Source of the DNA: Actinophytocola algeriensis
GTDB lineage: Bacteria; Actinomycetota; Actinomycetes; Mycobacteriales; Pseudonocardiaceae
Reading direction: 5' to 3'
Length of the DNA: 64,000 bases
NCBI RefSeq assembly: GCF_014203735.1
Contig: NZ_JACHJQ010000002.1
Coordinates: 310,001-374,000, forward strand
The notes below the pieces were generated by a model. That model was not told the origin of the DNA and searched no databases. It was given only the letters and a program-made list of their open reading frames with translations. Positions 51,012 to 59,726 of the stretch are shown piece after piece (positions within the stretch are counted from its first letter, which is position 1; the number at the start of each line of letters is the position of its first letter). Made by a program: the position numbers and the translations under genes.

Positions 51012-54000
51012 ATGCACGAGGTGACGCGCAGGGACGTACTCCGTGGCGCCGGTGTGATCGCCGGCGCCACGGTCCTGCACGGCAGCGCCGCGACGGCGAC
51101 ATCGGCGGCGGAACAGGGTGGTGCGGTCGGGCTCGGCCAGGGCACCAACATCTCCGCACAGGTGTCGCCGGACGGCGAACACGTCGCGTTCGACCTGGTG
51201 ACCGCGATCTGGACGGTGCCGGTCGGCGGCGGCACGGCCACCCGGCTGACCGGAGACGACACCGACGCGACCCAGCCCGCCTGGTCACCGGACGGGCGGA
51301 CGCTGGTGTTCCAGGCGTACCGCGACGGCAACTACCACCTGTACACGGTGCGGCCCGACGGCGGCGGTCTCCGCAGGCTGACGAGCGGCCCCTACGACCA
51401 CCGCGAGCCGAAGTTCTCGCCGGACGGCGCCACGATCGCGTTCTCGTCGGACCTCGGCGGGAGCTACGGCGTGTACACGCTCGACGTGGCGACGGGTGCG
51501 GTCACCGCACGCACCGACACCGCGGCGGAGGAGGCGATGCCCGCGTGGTCGCCGGACGGGCGCCGCCTCGCGTACACCGTCGACAGCACGGCCATCGACG
51601 TGCTCGACCTGGCCACCGGCACGACGTCCCGCGTGGTCACCGCGCCGGCCGGGGCGTCGCTGTACGGCCCGTCGTTCTCCCCCGGCGGCACGCTCGCCTA
51701 CGTCCGGATCGCGGGCGCGACCGCCGAACTGGTCGTCGGCGACCGCGTGGTCAGCGAGCAGGGCGAGGACGTGTTCGGGTTCGCGCCGTCGTGGCTGTCG
51801 CCGACCGAGCTGCTGCACACCGCGGACGGCCACCTCAAGCGCCGCACGCTCGACGGTGTCACGACGGTCGTGGCGTTCACCGCGGCGGTGCCGGTCGTCC
51901 CCCGGCCGGACTACCACCGGAAGGTCCGCGACCTGGACTCGACGCGGGAGCAGCGGGTGCTCGGCATCGCCTCGCCGGTCGCGTCACCGGACGGGCGGCA
52001 GGTGGCGTTCCGCGCGCTGAACGCGTTGTGGCTGCTGAGGATCGGCGACCCGGTGCCGGAACGGCTGGTGTCCGACGGTTACTTCGCGTCCGACCCCGAC
52101 TTCGCACCCGACGGTCGCTCGATCGTGTACGCGTCGGACCGTGCGGGTGACGCGGACCTGTGGCTGCGTGACCTCGCGACCGGCGAGGAGCGGCGGGTCA
52201 CCGGCCTCGCGGGCGCGCAGACCGCGCCGCGGTTCTCCCCCGACGGCGGCCGGATCGCGTACTGCGACCAGGACGGCGTGGTGTGGGTGGTGGACCTGGC
52301 GTCGGGCGCGGCGGCACAGGTGACACCGACGTTGTTCATGCCGGGCAGGCCTACGTGGTCACCGGACGGCCGGACCCTCGCGCTGGCGGCGGTGAAGCCG
52401 TACTCGCGGCGGTTCCGCGAGGGCACGAGCCAGGTGCTGACGGTCGACCTCGGCACGGGCACGCTCACGTACACCGAACCGATGCCGCACGCGTCGATCG
52501 CGACCCGCGGCGACGACGGTCCGGTGTGGTCGCCGGACGGGCGGCACCTGGCGTTCGTGGTCGAGTCGTGCGCGTGGGTGGTGCCGGTCGACGCGCGCGG
52601 CCGCTTCACGGGCACCGCGCGACAGGTGACCCACGAGGTGACGGACTCGCTGTCGTGGCTGGGCCCGGACCGGTTGCTGTACCTGCACAACGGGGCGCTG
52701 CGGTCGGTCGGGGTGTCCGGCAGGGGTGTCCGGGAGATCCCGCTGTCGCTGCGGTACCGCCCGGCGCGCGTGCGGCGGCACGACGTGGTGCGCGCGGGTG
52801 CGCTGTGGGACGGCAGCTCGCCGCGCCTGCGCCGGTCGGTCGACATCGTGCTGGCGGACGGCAAGGTCGAGGCGGTGCTGCCAGCTGGTTCCCGCCCGGC
52901 AGCACCGCCTACGGTGGACGCGTCGGAGCTGACGGTGATGCCGGGCCTGATCGACGCGCACGTGCACTGGCACCTGCGCGGCAGGCAGTGGGGCGACCGG
53001 CAGGGCAGGCTGTGGCTGTCGTACGGCATCACGACCACCCGGTCTCCTGGCGATCCCGCTTACCAGTACACGGAAACCCGGGAGGCCCTGGAGTCGGGAG
53101 ACCGGGTGGGCCCGCGCTACTTCGGCACCGGCGAGGCCGTCGACGGGTCGCGCGTGTACTACAACTTCATGCGCCCGACCCGGTCGGTGGCACAGCTGGC
53201 GCTCGAGCTGGAGCGCGCGCGGGCGCTGGGCTACGACATGGTGAAGACCTACGTGCGCCTGCCGGTGTCCGCCCAGCGCCGGGTGATCGCGGCGGCGCAC
53301 CGCGCGGGGATGCCGCTGTCGTCGCACTACCTGTACCCGGCCGAGCGCATCGGCATGGACGGCATGGAACACACGGGCGCGACGAACCGGCTCGGCTACT
53401 CACACACCGTGTCGCGGCTTGGCCGGGCGTACGAGGACGCGGTGCGGCTGTTCGTGCGGTCCGGCATGTCGATCACCCCGACCCTGTTCAACTCGTCGGC
53501 CATCTACGACAACGACCGCGCGCTGGTCGAGGACCCCCGCACCAGGACGCTGTTCCCGTCCTGGGAGTACGCCCAGTACGTGGCGAAGGCGGACGCGGCC
53601 CAGACGCCGGCGAACGCGACGACCCTGGCGCTGCTGGCCGCGAACGTGGACATGGTCCTCCGCATCCACCGCGGCGGCGGCTTCGTGATCGCGGGCACCG
53701 ACGCGCCACTGGACAACCCGGCGGTGTCCCTGCACGCCAACCTGCGCGCGAAGGTCAGGTTCGGCTTCACCCCGTACGAGGCCCTGACCACGGCTACCCG
53801 CAACCCGGCCCGGTGGCTGGGCCAGGCAGGCGACCTGGGCGAGATCCGCAGGGGCGCGCAGGCGGACCTGTCGTTCGTGTCGGGTGATCCGCTGACGGAC
53901 ATCCGCGCCGCGGCGGCCGTGCGGATGGTGATGAAGGGCGGCAAGCTGCACACGGTGGACGAGCTGCTGACCCCGTTCGCCACGCCCGCACCGGTCCCCG

Positions 54001-54092
54001 CACAGGTGACGACCGCACCTCCGGCCGTCCACCGCCACGACGACACGTTCTGGTGGCACGAACCGGAGTGGGCACACCGCTACTGCTGCTGA
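51012..54092 (+). CDS. Exported TolB-propeller amidohydrolase
   Basis: A 1026-residue enzyme. A Tat signal ([18 protein letters not shown]) leads into a long PD40/TolB-like propeller with repeated [21 protein letters not shown] and VWSPDGR blades (about 40-560). An amidohydrolase barrel follows (about 590-1000). Metal ligands are visible in [10 protein letters not shown] (near 648), MVKTYVRL (candidate carboxylated Lys), LSSHYLYP and GTDAPLDNP. The architecture matches exported amidohydrolases/dipeptidases that act on cyclic amides or peptides; the propeller probably gates access. GGGGAGGG precedes the ATG. It ends 13 bases into a convergent small gene. Confidence 0.92.
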   Translation: MHEVTRRDVLRGAGVIAGATVLHGSAATATSAAEQGGAVGLGQGTNISAQVSPDGEHVAFDLVTAIWTVPVGGGTATRLTGDDTDATQPAWSPDGRTLVFQAYRDGNYHLYTVRPDGGGLRRLTSGPYDHREPKFSPDGATIAFSSDLGGSYGVYTLDVATGAVTARTDTAAEEAMPAWSPDGRRLAYTVDSTAIDVLDLATGTTSRVVTAPAGASLYGPSFSPGGTLAYVRIAGATAELVVGDRVVSEQGEDVFGFAPSWLSPTELLHTADGHLKRRTLDGVTTVVAFTAAVPVVPRPDYHRKVRDLDSTREQRVLGIASPVASPDGRQVAFRALNALWLLRIGDPVPERLVSDGYFASDPDFAPDGRSIVYASDRAGDADLWLRDLATGEERRVTGLAGAQTAPRFSPDGGRIAYCDQDGVVWVVDLASGAAAQVTPTLFMPGRPTWSPDGRTLALAAVKPYSRRFREGTSQVLTVDLGTGTLTYTEPMPHASIATRGDDGPVWSPDGRHLAFVVESCAWVVPVDARGRFTGTARQVTHEVTDSLSWLGPDRLLYLHNGALRSVGVSGRGVREIPLSLRYRPARVRRHDVVRAGALWDGSSPRLRRSVDIVLADGKVEAVLPAGSRPAAPPTVDASELTVMPGLIDAHVHWHLRGRQWGDRQGRLWLSYGITTTRSPGDPAYQYTETREALESGDRVGPRYFGTGEAVDGSRVYYNFMRPTRSVAQLALELERARALGYDMVKTYVRLPVSAQRRVIAAAHRAGMPLSSHYLYPAERIGMDGMEHTGATNRLGYSHTVSRLGRAYEDAVRLFVRSGMSITPTLFNSSAIYDNDRALVEDPRTRTLFPSWEYAQYVAKADAAQTPANATTLALLAANVDMVLRIHRGGGFVIAGTDAPLDNPAVSLHANLRAKVRFGFTPYEALTTATRNPARWLGQAGDLGEIRRGAQADLSFVSGDPLTDIRAAAAVRMVMKGGKLHTVDELLTPFATPAPVPAQVTTAPPAVHRHDDTFWWHEPEWAHRYCC

Positions 54093-54223
54093 ACCGGGAG
54101 CTTGGCGAGGGCGCGGTCGCGCCGCTCGAGAAGGTCCTCGACGGCCTCCTCACGCGCGGCGTCGTTGCCGTGCAACGCGATCCCGCGTTCGGTCCGCCAC
54201 GCCTCGCTGAACCCGGTCCGCAT
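54080..54223 (-). CDS. Possible small or truncated gene
   Basis: The minus strand reads [14 protein letters not shown] and continues through an acidic/basic helix ([18 protein letters not shown]) to TAG: 47 codons with very high third-position GC, which looks like real coding sequence. A GTG 11 codons upstream (54256) would add VPGRPSIVDGA. Farther upstream the frame stays open but loses coding character, and another frame contains a peptide SHDQRT. I suspect the tail of a broken gene rather than a complete one. No family recognised. Confidence 0.4.
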   Translation of the reverse strand: MRTGFSEAWRTERGIALHGNDAAREEAVEDLLERRDRALAKLPVQQQ

Positions 54224-54256
54224 CGCGCCGTCCACGATGGACGGGCGGCCCGGCAC

Positions 54257-54523
54257 CGGCCGTGCGGCCCGGATGCCGAAGTCCGCTGATCGTGGGAAAG
54301 CCAGACGCCGAGTCGCCCGGGACCGTCGGCGCGGTACCCACCGCCGACGATCACCCCGCGCGGCGCGACATGCGCACCGCAACCGTGGAGCGACGGGCCG
54401 ACGGCAGGCGCGTGCGGAATGCCATGCGGGGAAGGTCGACGGCCGGTGCCTGCCCGTTATGTCCCGCGCGGGTCCGGTTTCGCTCGGTGGGTGGGGTGGG
54501 CGGCCCCGTCGTAGGCTCGGGCG
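54257..54523. other. Leader region of the FUSC gene
   Basis: I see no convincing gene here. At the right edge TAGGCT (54512-54517) is a -10 hexamer exactly six bases before the GTG of the FUSC gene, indicating a leaderless transcript. Confidence 0.45.
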
Positions 54524-55654
54524 GTGGTGCGTGTGCGGGTCCGGCGTGTGCCCGGGCTGCGGACGGCGAAGACGACCCTCGCGGCGGTGTTGTCGTTCGT
54601 GGTGGCCGACTGGATCGGTACGAGCGACGCACCGGTGCTCGCGCCGCTGACCGCGCTGCTGGTCATCCAGGTGACCATGTACGACACGGTCCGCGAGAGC
54701 CTGCAGCGGGTGGCGAGCGTGCTCGCCGGTGTGCTGGTGGCCGTCGGCGTGGCGGCGGTGGTCGGGCTGAGCTGGTGGAGTCTCGGTGGCGTCGTGGCCG
54801 TGTCGCTGGTCGTGGGGCGGTTGTTGCGACTGGGGCCGCAGCTGCTGGAGATGCCGATCAGCGCGATGCTCGTGCTCGCCGTCGGCGGGGACCGGGACGT
54901 CGCCGACAGCCGCGTGTACGAGACGCTCGTCGGTGCCGCCGTGGGGATTCTCGTCAACCTCGCGATCGCGCCGCCGTTGTACCTGCGGCCCGCCGGGGAC
55001 GCGGTGCGTGAGCTGTCCGAGCGGATCGCCGGGTTCAGCCGCGACCTCGCCGGCGGGCTCCGCGCGAGCTGGTCCCGCCAGGACGCGGACCACTGGCTGA
55101 CCGAAGCGCGGACCCTCAACGCCGACGTGGCCCGCGCCGACCGGGTCCTCGGCCGCGCGGAGGCAGGCGCCCGGCTCAATCCACGCGCCGCCTCGACCAG
55201 ACGGGAACAGCCCCGGCTGCGCACCGCACTGACCGGTCTCGAACGGTTCCAGCTCTCGCTGCGCGAGGTGTGCCGGGCCCTGCTGGACCGCACGTACTTC
55301 GTGCCCGAGGAGGAGCAGGCCGACGCCTACCCCACCGAGGTCCGGACCGCGCTCGCCGACTTCCTGGGCGCCGCCGCGGCCGCGGTCACGACGGCCACCG
55401 AGGGAGGCGAGGTGGCACTCGCGGACCTGGAACGCAAGCGCAACCGCCTGAGCACGCTGCTGATGGTCGACCCGCACGCCGACGAGGCCGCCTGGCAACA
55501 ACACGGCGCCTTGATGGCCGCGGTGGACCGCCTGCGGGTGGAGGTCGAGGCCGCTGCCCGGCAACCGGAGGAGACCTGGCGCCCTCCCCCGCTGACCGAC
55601 CGGCAGCGGCAAGCCGTGCGCCGCATGATGAGGAGACGACGCCGCCGGGCGTGA
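54524..55654 (+). CDS. FUSC/aromatic acid exporter-family membrane protein
   Basis: A 376-residue protein with about six N-terminal helices (residues 12-165) typical of the FUSC/ArAE_1 domain, e.g. AKTTLAAVLSFVVADW, SDAPVLAPLTALLVIQVTMY and MPISAMLVLAVGG. A long helical cytoplasmic tail follows (about 170-376), ending in a polybasic RRMMRRRRRRA. The single FUSC unit suggests a dimeric channel for organic or aromatic acids. The GTG start is leaderless. It is adjacent and convergent to the ABC operon, only four bases apart. Confidence 0.87.
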   Translation: MVRVRVRRVPGLRTAKTTLAAVLSFVVADWIGTSDAPVLAPLTALLVIQVTMYDTVRESLQRVASVLAGVLVAVGVAAVVGLSWWSLGGVVAVSLVVGRLLRLGPQLLEMPISAMLVLAVGGDRDVADSRVYETLVGAAVGILVNLAIAPPLYLRPAGDAVRELSERIAGFSRDLAGGLRASWSRQDADHWLTEARTLNADVARADRVLGRAEAGARLNPRAASTRREQPRLRTALTGLERFQLSLREVCRALLDRTYFVPEEEQADAYPTEVRTALADFLGAAAAAVTTATEGGEVALADLERKRNRLSTLLMVDPHADEAAWQQHGALMAAVDRLRVEVEAAARQPEETWRPPPLTDRQRQAVRRMMRRRRRRA

Positions 55655-55658
55655 GCCG

Positions 55659-56525
55659 TCAGGTGCGGGCTCGCTGGTGCGCGGCGAGGCGGGCGGCGAG
55701 CCACAGCGGCAGGGCGGCCGCGATACCGGTGAGCACGAGCAACGTCACCGACAACGTGCTCGCGTAGCCCAGCTCGCCGTACTCGAACGCGCGGCGGTAG
55801 ATCAGCAGGGGCGCGGTGAGGGTCGCGTTGGCCGGGCCGCCGTCGGTCACCAGCAGGGTGGGCACGAACGCGTTCTGGACCACGACGACCATGTCCCGCA
55901 CCGCGAGGACGAGGACGATCGGCGCCATCAGCGGCAGCGTCACCCGCGTCATCGCGAACCACGGGGAGCCGCCCTCGACCTCGATCGCCTCGTGGAGGCG
56001 GGCTGGGATCGCGAGCCGGGCGGCCAGGGCGACGACGAACGCCTCGCCCACCTGGAACGTCATGACGAGTACCAGGCCGAGCCGTGCTCCCCACGGCGTC
56101 GTCAGGAAACCCGGGTCGGGGACACCGAGCACGCCGAGCAGTGCGGGCAACGGGCCGTACAACGGGTTGAGGATCCACAGCCACAGCAGCGCCCACGCCG
56201 CGTCCGGGATGACCGACGGCAGGTACGCCGCGGCCCGGCCGACCGCCGTCCGCGCGCCGCGGCGCCGGGCCAGCAGCAGTGCGGCGCCGACCGCGAGCAG
56301 CAGCCGCAGCGGCACGACCACCGCGGCGACGAACGCGCTGATGCCGACGGCGTCCCAGAACGTGCCGTCCGCCGCCAGGCGCGTGAGGTTGTCGGCGCCG
56401 GTGAACTCCGGGGCCCGGAAACCGAAGTAGTCGGTGAACGCCAACGCGGCCGCCAACCCCAGCGGGACGAGGACCAGCAGCGCCGACCCCGCGAGGTAGG
56501 GCGCCGCGAGCGGCCACCTCCTCAC
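55659..56525 (-). CDS. Sugar-type ABC transporter permease (MalF-like)
   Basis: A 288-residue permease with six helices: LAAPYLAGSALLVLVPLGLA, then FWDAVGISAFVAAVVVPLRL, and the EAA loop EAIEVEGGSPWFAMTRVTLP (about 190-209). It is the last gene of the operon; GTG 56525 overlaps the ATPase TGA (GTGA). It pairs with the MalG-like permease encoded three genes upstream, an unusual separation of the two permease genes by the binding-protein and ATPase genes. Confidence 0.9.
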   Translation of the reverse strand: MRRWPLAAPYLAGSALLVLVPLGLAAALAFTDYFGFRAPEFTGADNLTRLAADGTFWDAVGISAFVAAVVVPLRLLLAVGAALLLARRRGARTAVGRAAAYLPSVIPDAAWALLWLWILNPLYGPLPALLGVLGVPDPGFLTTPWGARLGLVLVMTFQVGEAFVVALAARLAIPARLHEAIEVEGGSPWFAMTRVTLPLMAPIVLVLAVRDMVVVVQNAFVPTLLVTDGGPANATLTAPLLIYRRAFEYGELGYASTLSVTLLVLTGIAAALPLWLAARLAAHQRART

Positions 56526-57505
56526 CGGCGCGCACCCGTCTCGGCGTCGAAGTGGTGCTCGTCCTCGGGCCGCCACGTGACCACGACCTGTTCCCCCGGG
56601 TGCGGGGCGTCGGCCATCGGCACTCGCGCGAGCACGTCGTCCACCCGGACCAGGCACTCCTCACCGGCGGGTTCGACCGCCGCCACCGTTCCGGCGCGGC
56701 CCGCCCCGGAACGGTTCACCCGCACCCGTTCCGGCCGCACCCCGGTGACCACCCCGTCGACGGCGGGCAGCAGGTTCATCGGCAGCGGGCCGAAGGTCCG
56801 CGCCACGGCCGTCGTCGCTGGCCGGGCGTAGACCTCGGCCGGGATGTCGCACTGCAGCACCCGGCCCTGCGCCATGACCGCCACCCGGTCCCCCATCGCC
56901 ATCGCCTCGACCTGGTCGTGGGTCACGTGCACCATCGGCACGCCGAGGGACCGTTGCACCGCACGGATCTCGCCGCGCATCCGCAGCCGCAGCTCGGTGT
57001 CGACCGACGCGAGCGGCTCGTCGAGCAGGCACACCCGGGGCGACCGGATCATGGCGCGCGCGAGCGCCACCCGCTGCCGCTCCCCACCGCTCAGCTCGGT
57101 CGGCATCCGGGTCAGGAGCGGCTCGATGTCGAGCACGCGCGCCACCTCGCGGACGCGGGACTCGACATCGCGCCGCCGCGTTCCCCTGGCCCGTTCCCCG
57201 ATCCCGATGTTCGCGGCGACCCCCAGGTGCGGGAACAACGCGGCCTCCTGGAACACGAGGGCCACGTCCCGCCGCCCGGCGGGCACGCCGGTGACGTCGC
57301 GGTCGTCGATCAGGACACGGCCTGCGTCGAGCGGCTCCAGTCCGGCGATCACCCGCAGCAGCGTCGACTTCCCGGACCCGGACGGCCCGACGATGACGAG
57401 CAGCTCACCGGGCTTCGCCTCGAGGTCCACCCCGTCGAGGGCCATCACCCGGGCCCCGCGACGAGCCCGGAACTCCTTCCGCGCGCCCTCGACGACAACA
57501 CTCAT
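56522..57505 (-). CDS. ABC importer ATPase (MalK/UgpC-like)
   Basis: A 327-residue ATPase: Walker A GPSGSGKST (about 40-48), Q-loop VFQEAALFPHL, signature LSGGERQRVALARAM, Walker B VCLLDEPLASVD and switch His in VHVTHDQVEAM. A short TOBE-like C-terminal domain (about 240-327) makes it slightly shorter than MalK (about 370). ATG 57505 overlaps the binding-protein TGA, and its TGA overlaps the permease GTG. The presence of an own ATPase contrasts with the importer at 31-34 kb. Confidence 0.93.
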   Translation of the reverse strand: MSVVVEGARKEFRARRGARVMALDGVDLEAKPGELLVIVGPSGSGKSTLLRVIAGLEPLDAGRVLIDDRDVTGVPAGRRDVALVFQEAALFPHLGVAANIGIGERARGTRRRDVESRVREVARVLDIEPLLTRMPTELSGGERQRVALARAMIRSPRVCLLDEPLASVDTELRLRMRGEIRAVQRSLGVPMVHVTHDQVEAMAMGDRVAVMAQGRVLQCDIPAEVYARPATTAVARTFGPLPMNLLPAVDGVVTGVRPERVRVNRSGAGRAGTVAAVEPAGEECLVRVDDVLARVPMADAPHPGEQVVVTWRPEDEHHFDAETGARR

Positions 57506-58878
57506 CGGCTCTGCAGCAACGGATCGGCCTGCTTCCGGATCTCCGCGAGGACCTCGTCGAGCGGCACGCCGTCCTCGAAGGCCCGTTCCAGCTGGGTGCC
57601 GATCACGTCCTCGACCTCCGGCCACGACGGCGTCACCGGCGTGTGCCGCAGGTGCGGGATGGCGTCGAGGAACACCTGCGACGACGCGGGCGCGCGGGCC
57701 GGACTGAGGAACGCGGGCGACGTCGCCACGGAACGCAGCGACGGCACCGTGCGACCGCCGAGCGCGGTGAGCGTCTGCCCCTGCTGCCCGACGGCGTAGG
57801 CGACGAACTTCGCCGCGGCGGCGGCGTTCTCCGACCCACTCGCCACGCAGTAGGCGTCGGAGTGCAGCACCGACACCGGCTCACCCATGACCGGCAGGCC
57901 CGCGACGTCGAAGTCCAGGCCGCGCTGCTCCCGCAACGCCGGGACTTCCACCCGCGAGCTGAGGAACATCGCGACCTTCCCCGTCATGAACTGCTCGGGC
58001 AGTCCCTGCGCGGCGAGCTGCTCCTTGTCCGGGGTCGCGCCGCTGCCGATGAGGTCCACAACGGACTGCAGTGCGGCGCGAGCGCCGGGCTCGTGGAGGG
58101 TGGTGCGGGTCGGGGCCGCGTCGTCGTCGACGATGGTGCCGCCGTTGCTCCAGACCAACGGGGCCATGCGGACGATCGACGGGTCGATGCCGACCCCCTT
58201 CACCCCGTCCCGCGTCAGGGCCCCGGCCGTCGCCACGAAGTCGGCCCACGACCAGTCCGCCTTCGGGGCCGGCACGCCCGCCTGCGTGAACAGCGCGCGG
58301 TTCCAGTAGACGACGAGCGAGGAGATGTTCTGCGGCATGCACTGCAGCGCACCGTCGTAGGTGAACGCCCGCAACGGCTCCTCGTAGTAGTCGGCCGTGT
58401 CGACGCCCGCGTCCGCGAGCAGCGGGCCGATCGGCCGCACGGCGCCGCGCTGCACGAACGGCGCGTACTCGCGGTAGTTGATCAGGAAGACGTCCGGCGC
58501 GTCGCCGGACGCGAACGCGGTGGAGAGCCGGGTGAGGTGGTCGTCGCGGCTCACCGGGACGAGTTCGACCTCGCCGCCACCGGCCTCCTCGTAGGCGGAC
58601 ACGAGGCTGCGGTAGACGGCGGCCTCCTCCGGGTCGGCCCCGACCTGCACGGTGATCGGCGCGGTCGGGCTCCCCTCATCCGCGCCTGCGCCGTCGGAGC
58701 AGGCGCTCAGCACGAGGAGCACGGGGATCGCGAGCAATGTGAGCAGGAGCGACGGAGCGTGCGCTGTCCGGACTGACGAGCGCGCGCAGGCGCGAGGGAC
58801 GAGCGCCGAGCACGCGAGGAGGGAAGACAGCGTGCTAGTGGAGGAGCGACGCGAACCATCGGGCACTGTGTGTCTCAT
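57502..58878 (-). CDS. ABC solute-binding lipoprotein with repeat-derived N-terminal extension
   Basis: A 458-residue family 1 binding protein. The usual lipoprotein signal LLAIPVLLVLSAC lies at about residues 47-60 instead of at the start. The first 45 residues are encoded by a copy of the 137-bp repeat family on the opposite strand (58741-58860). The ATG at 58878 is favoured because it overlaps the upstream permease TGA (ATGA); no better start exists between it and the signal core. The mature fold has VQVGADPEEAAVYRSLVSAY, APDVFLINYREYAPF, PQNISSLVVYWNRALF and PVMGEPVSVLHSDAYCVA. Substrate: sugar or glycerol-phosphate type. Confidence 0.85.
   Translation of the reverse strand: MRHTVPDGSRRSSTSTLSSLLACSALVPRACARSSVRTAHAPSLLLTLLAIPVLLVLSACSDGAGADEGSPTAPITVQVGADPEEAAVYRSLVSAYEEAGGGEVELVPVSRDDHLTRLSTAFASGDAPDVFLINYREYAPFVQRGAVRPIGPLLADAGVDTADYYEEPLRAFTYDGALQCMPQNISSLVVYWNRALFTQAGVPAPKADWSWADFVATAGALTRDGVKGVGIDPSIVRMAPLVWSNGGTIVDDDAAPTRTTLHEPGARAALQSVVDLIGSGATPDKEQLAAQGLPEQFMTGKVAMFLSSRVEVPALREQRGLDFDVAGLPVMGEPVSVLHSDAYCVASGSENAAAAAKFVAYAVGQQGQTLTALGGRTVPSLRSVATSPAFLSPARAPASSQVFLDAIPHLRHTPVTPSWPEVEDVIGTQLERAFEDGVPLDEVLAEIRKQADPLLQSR
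58741..58860 (+). repeat. Diverged third copy of the structured repeat
   Basis: Aligned with 14983-15111: GACGGAGCG, GGACTGACGAGC, GAGGAGGGAAGAC and GGAGGAG are shared in order. The central part is shorter by about ten bases and diverged. The stem GTGCGCTGTC (58761-58770) with GACAGCGTGC (58828-58837) differs from copy 1 in both arms yet pairs fully. The element is antisense inside the lipoprotein gene's 5' end. Confidence 0.85.
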
Positions 58879-59726
58879 GATCGCTCCACCGAGGAGAAGA
58901 ACGACCGTTGGGCGATGCCGAACGCGAGCAGCGCGGGCGCTGTCACGAGCACCGCGGCGGCGAGGTAGATCGGGTACAGCGCGGCCTCCATCTCACTGAG
59001 GTTCCGCAACCCCAGCGCCACCGGCCAGTTGCCCGGCGACGACACGAGGGTCAGCGGATCCATGAACGTGGACCAGTAGTACAGCCCGGACAGTGCCGCG
59101 ACCGCGACCGCCGCCGGCCGGACCAGCGGCAGTGCGATCCGCCGCCACACGGCGAACGGGCTCAGGCCCTCCAGCGTGGCGGCCTCGAGCAGTGCCGAGG
59201 GTATGCGGGAGTAGGCCAGTGCGAACAGCAGCACGTAGAACGGTGTCGTGCCGGCGAGCGCGAGCAGGGCGACCGTGAACGGCGTGTCCGCGAGGCCGGC
59301 ACCGCGCAGCAGCACGACCCTCGGCACCCACAGCGCGGCGGCGGGCACGAGCAGCATGAGCACCGACACGCCGAGGAGCCACCGGCGCAGCACGCCGCGG
59401 GCGGTGACGATCGCGAGCCCGGCCATCGACGTCACGACCACGGTGACCGGAACCGCGACGACGACGAGCAGCAGCGAGTTCAGCAGCAGCCTGCCGAGCG
59501 GCATGAACCGCGGCACCGTCGCGAAGTTCGTCCACTCGACCGGATCGGGCCACAGGTCGAGCCCGTTGGGCGGCGGCTGCAGCGGGCGCTGCAGCGAACC
59601 CAGCACCATGACCGCGAGCGGCGCGAGGAAGACGGCGGACAGCACGATCACCCCGACGGTCCACCAGGTGGTGGTCCGTCGGGGTGGTCGGGTGGTGTCG
59701 TGCCGGGCCAGCGGAGCGCCCGTCAG
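58875..59726 (-). CDS. Sugar-type ABC permease (MalG-like), probable CTG start
   Basis: A 283-residue permease with six helices, EAA loop EAATLEGLSPFAVWRRIALP (about 195-214) and the standard C-terminal ending. No ATG, GTG or TTG lies between the upstream gene's stop and the first membrane helix. The CTG at 59726 overlaps that stop as CTGA, the same four-base coupling used at every other junction in the operon (ATGA or GTGA). It gives a sensible N-terminus TGAPLARHDTTRPPRRTTTW. Initiation at CTG is therefore proposed; a base-calling error for ATG or GTG is an alternative. Confidence 0.85.
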   Translation of the reverse strand: MTGAPLARHDTTRPPRRTTTWWTVGVIVLSAVFLAPLAVMVLGSLQRPLQPPPNGLDLWPDPVEWTNFATVPRFMPLGRLLLNSLLLVVVAVPVTVVVTSMAGLAIVTARGVLRRWLLGVSVLMLLVPAAALWVPRVVLLRGAGLADTPFTVALLALAGTTPFYVLLFALAYSRIPSALLEAATLEGLSPFAVWRRIALPLVRPAAVAVAALSGLYYWSTFMDPLTLVSSPGNWPVALGLRNLSEMEAALYPIYLAAAVLVTAPALLAFGIAQRSFFSSVERS

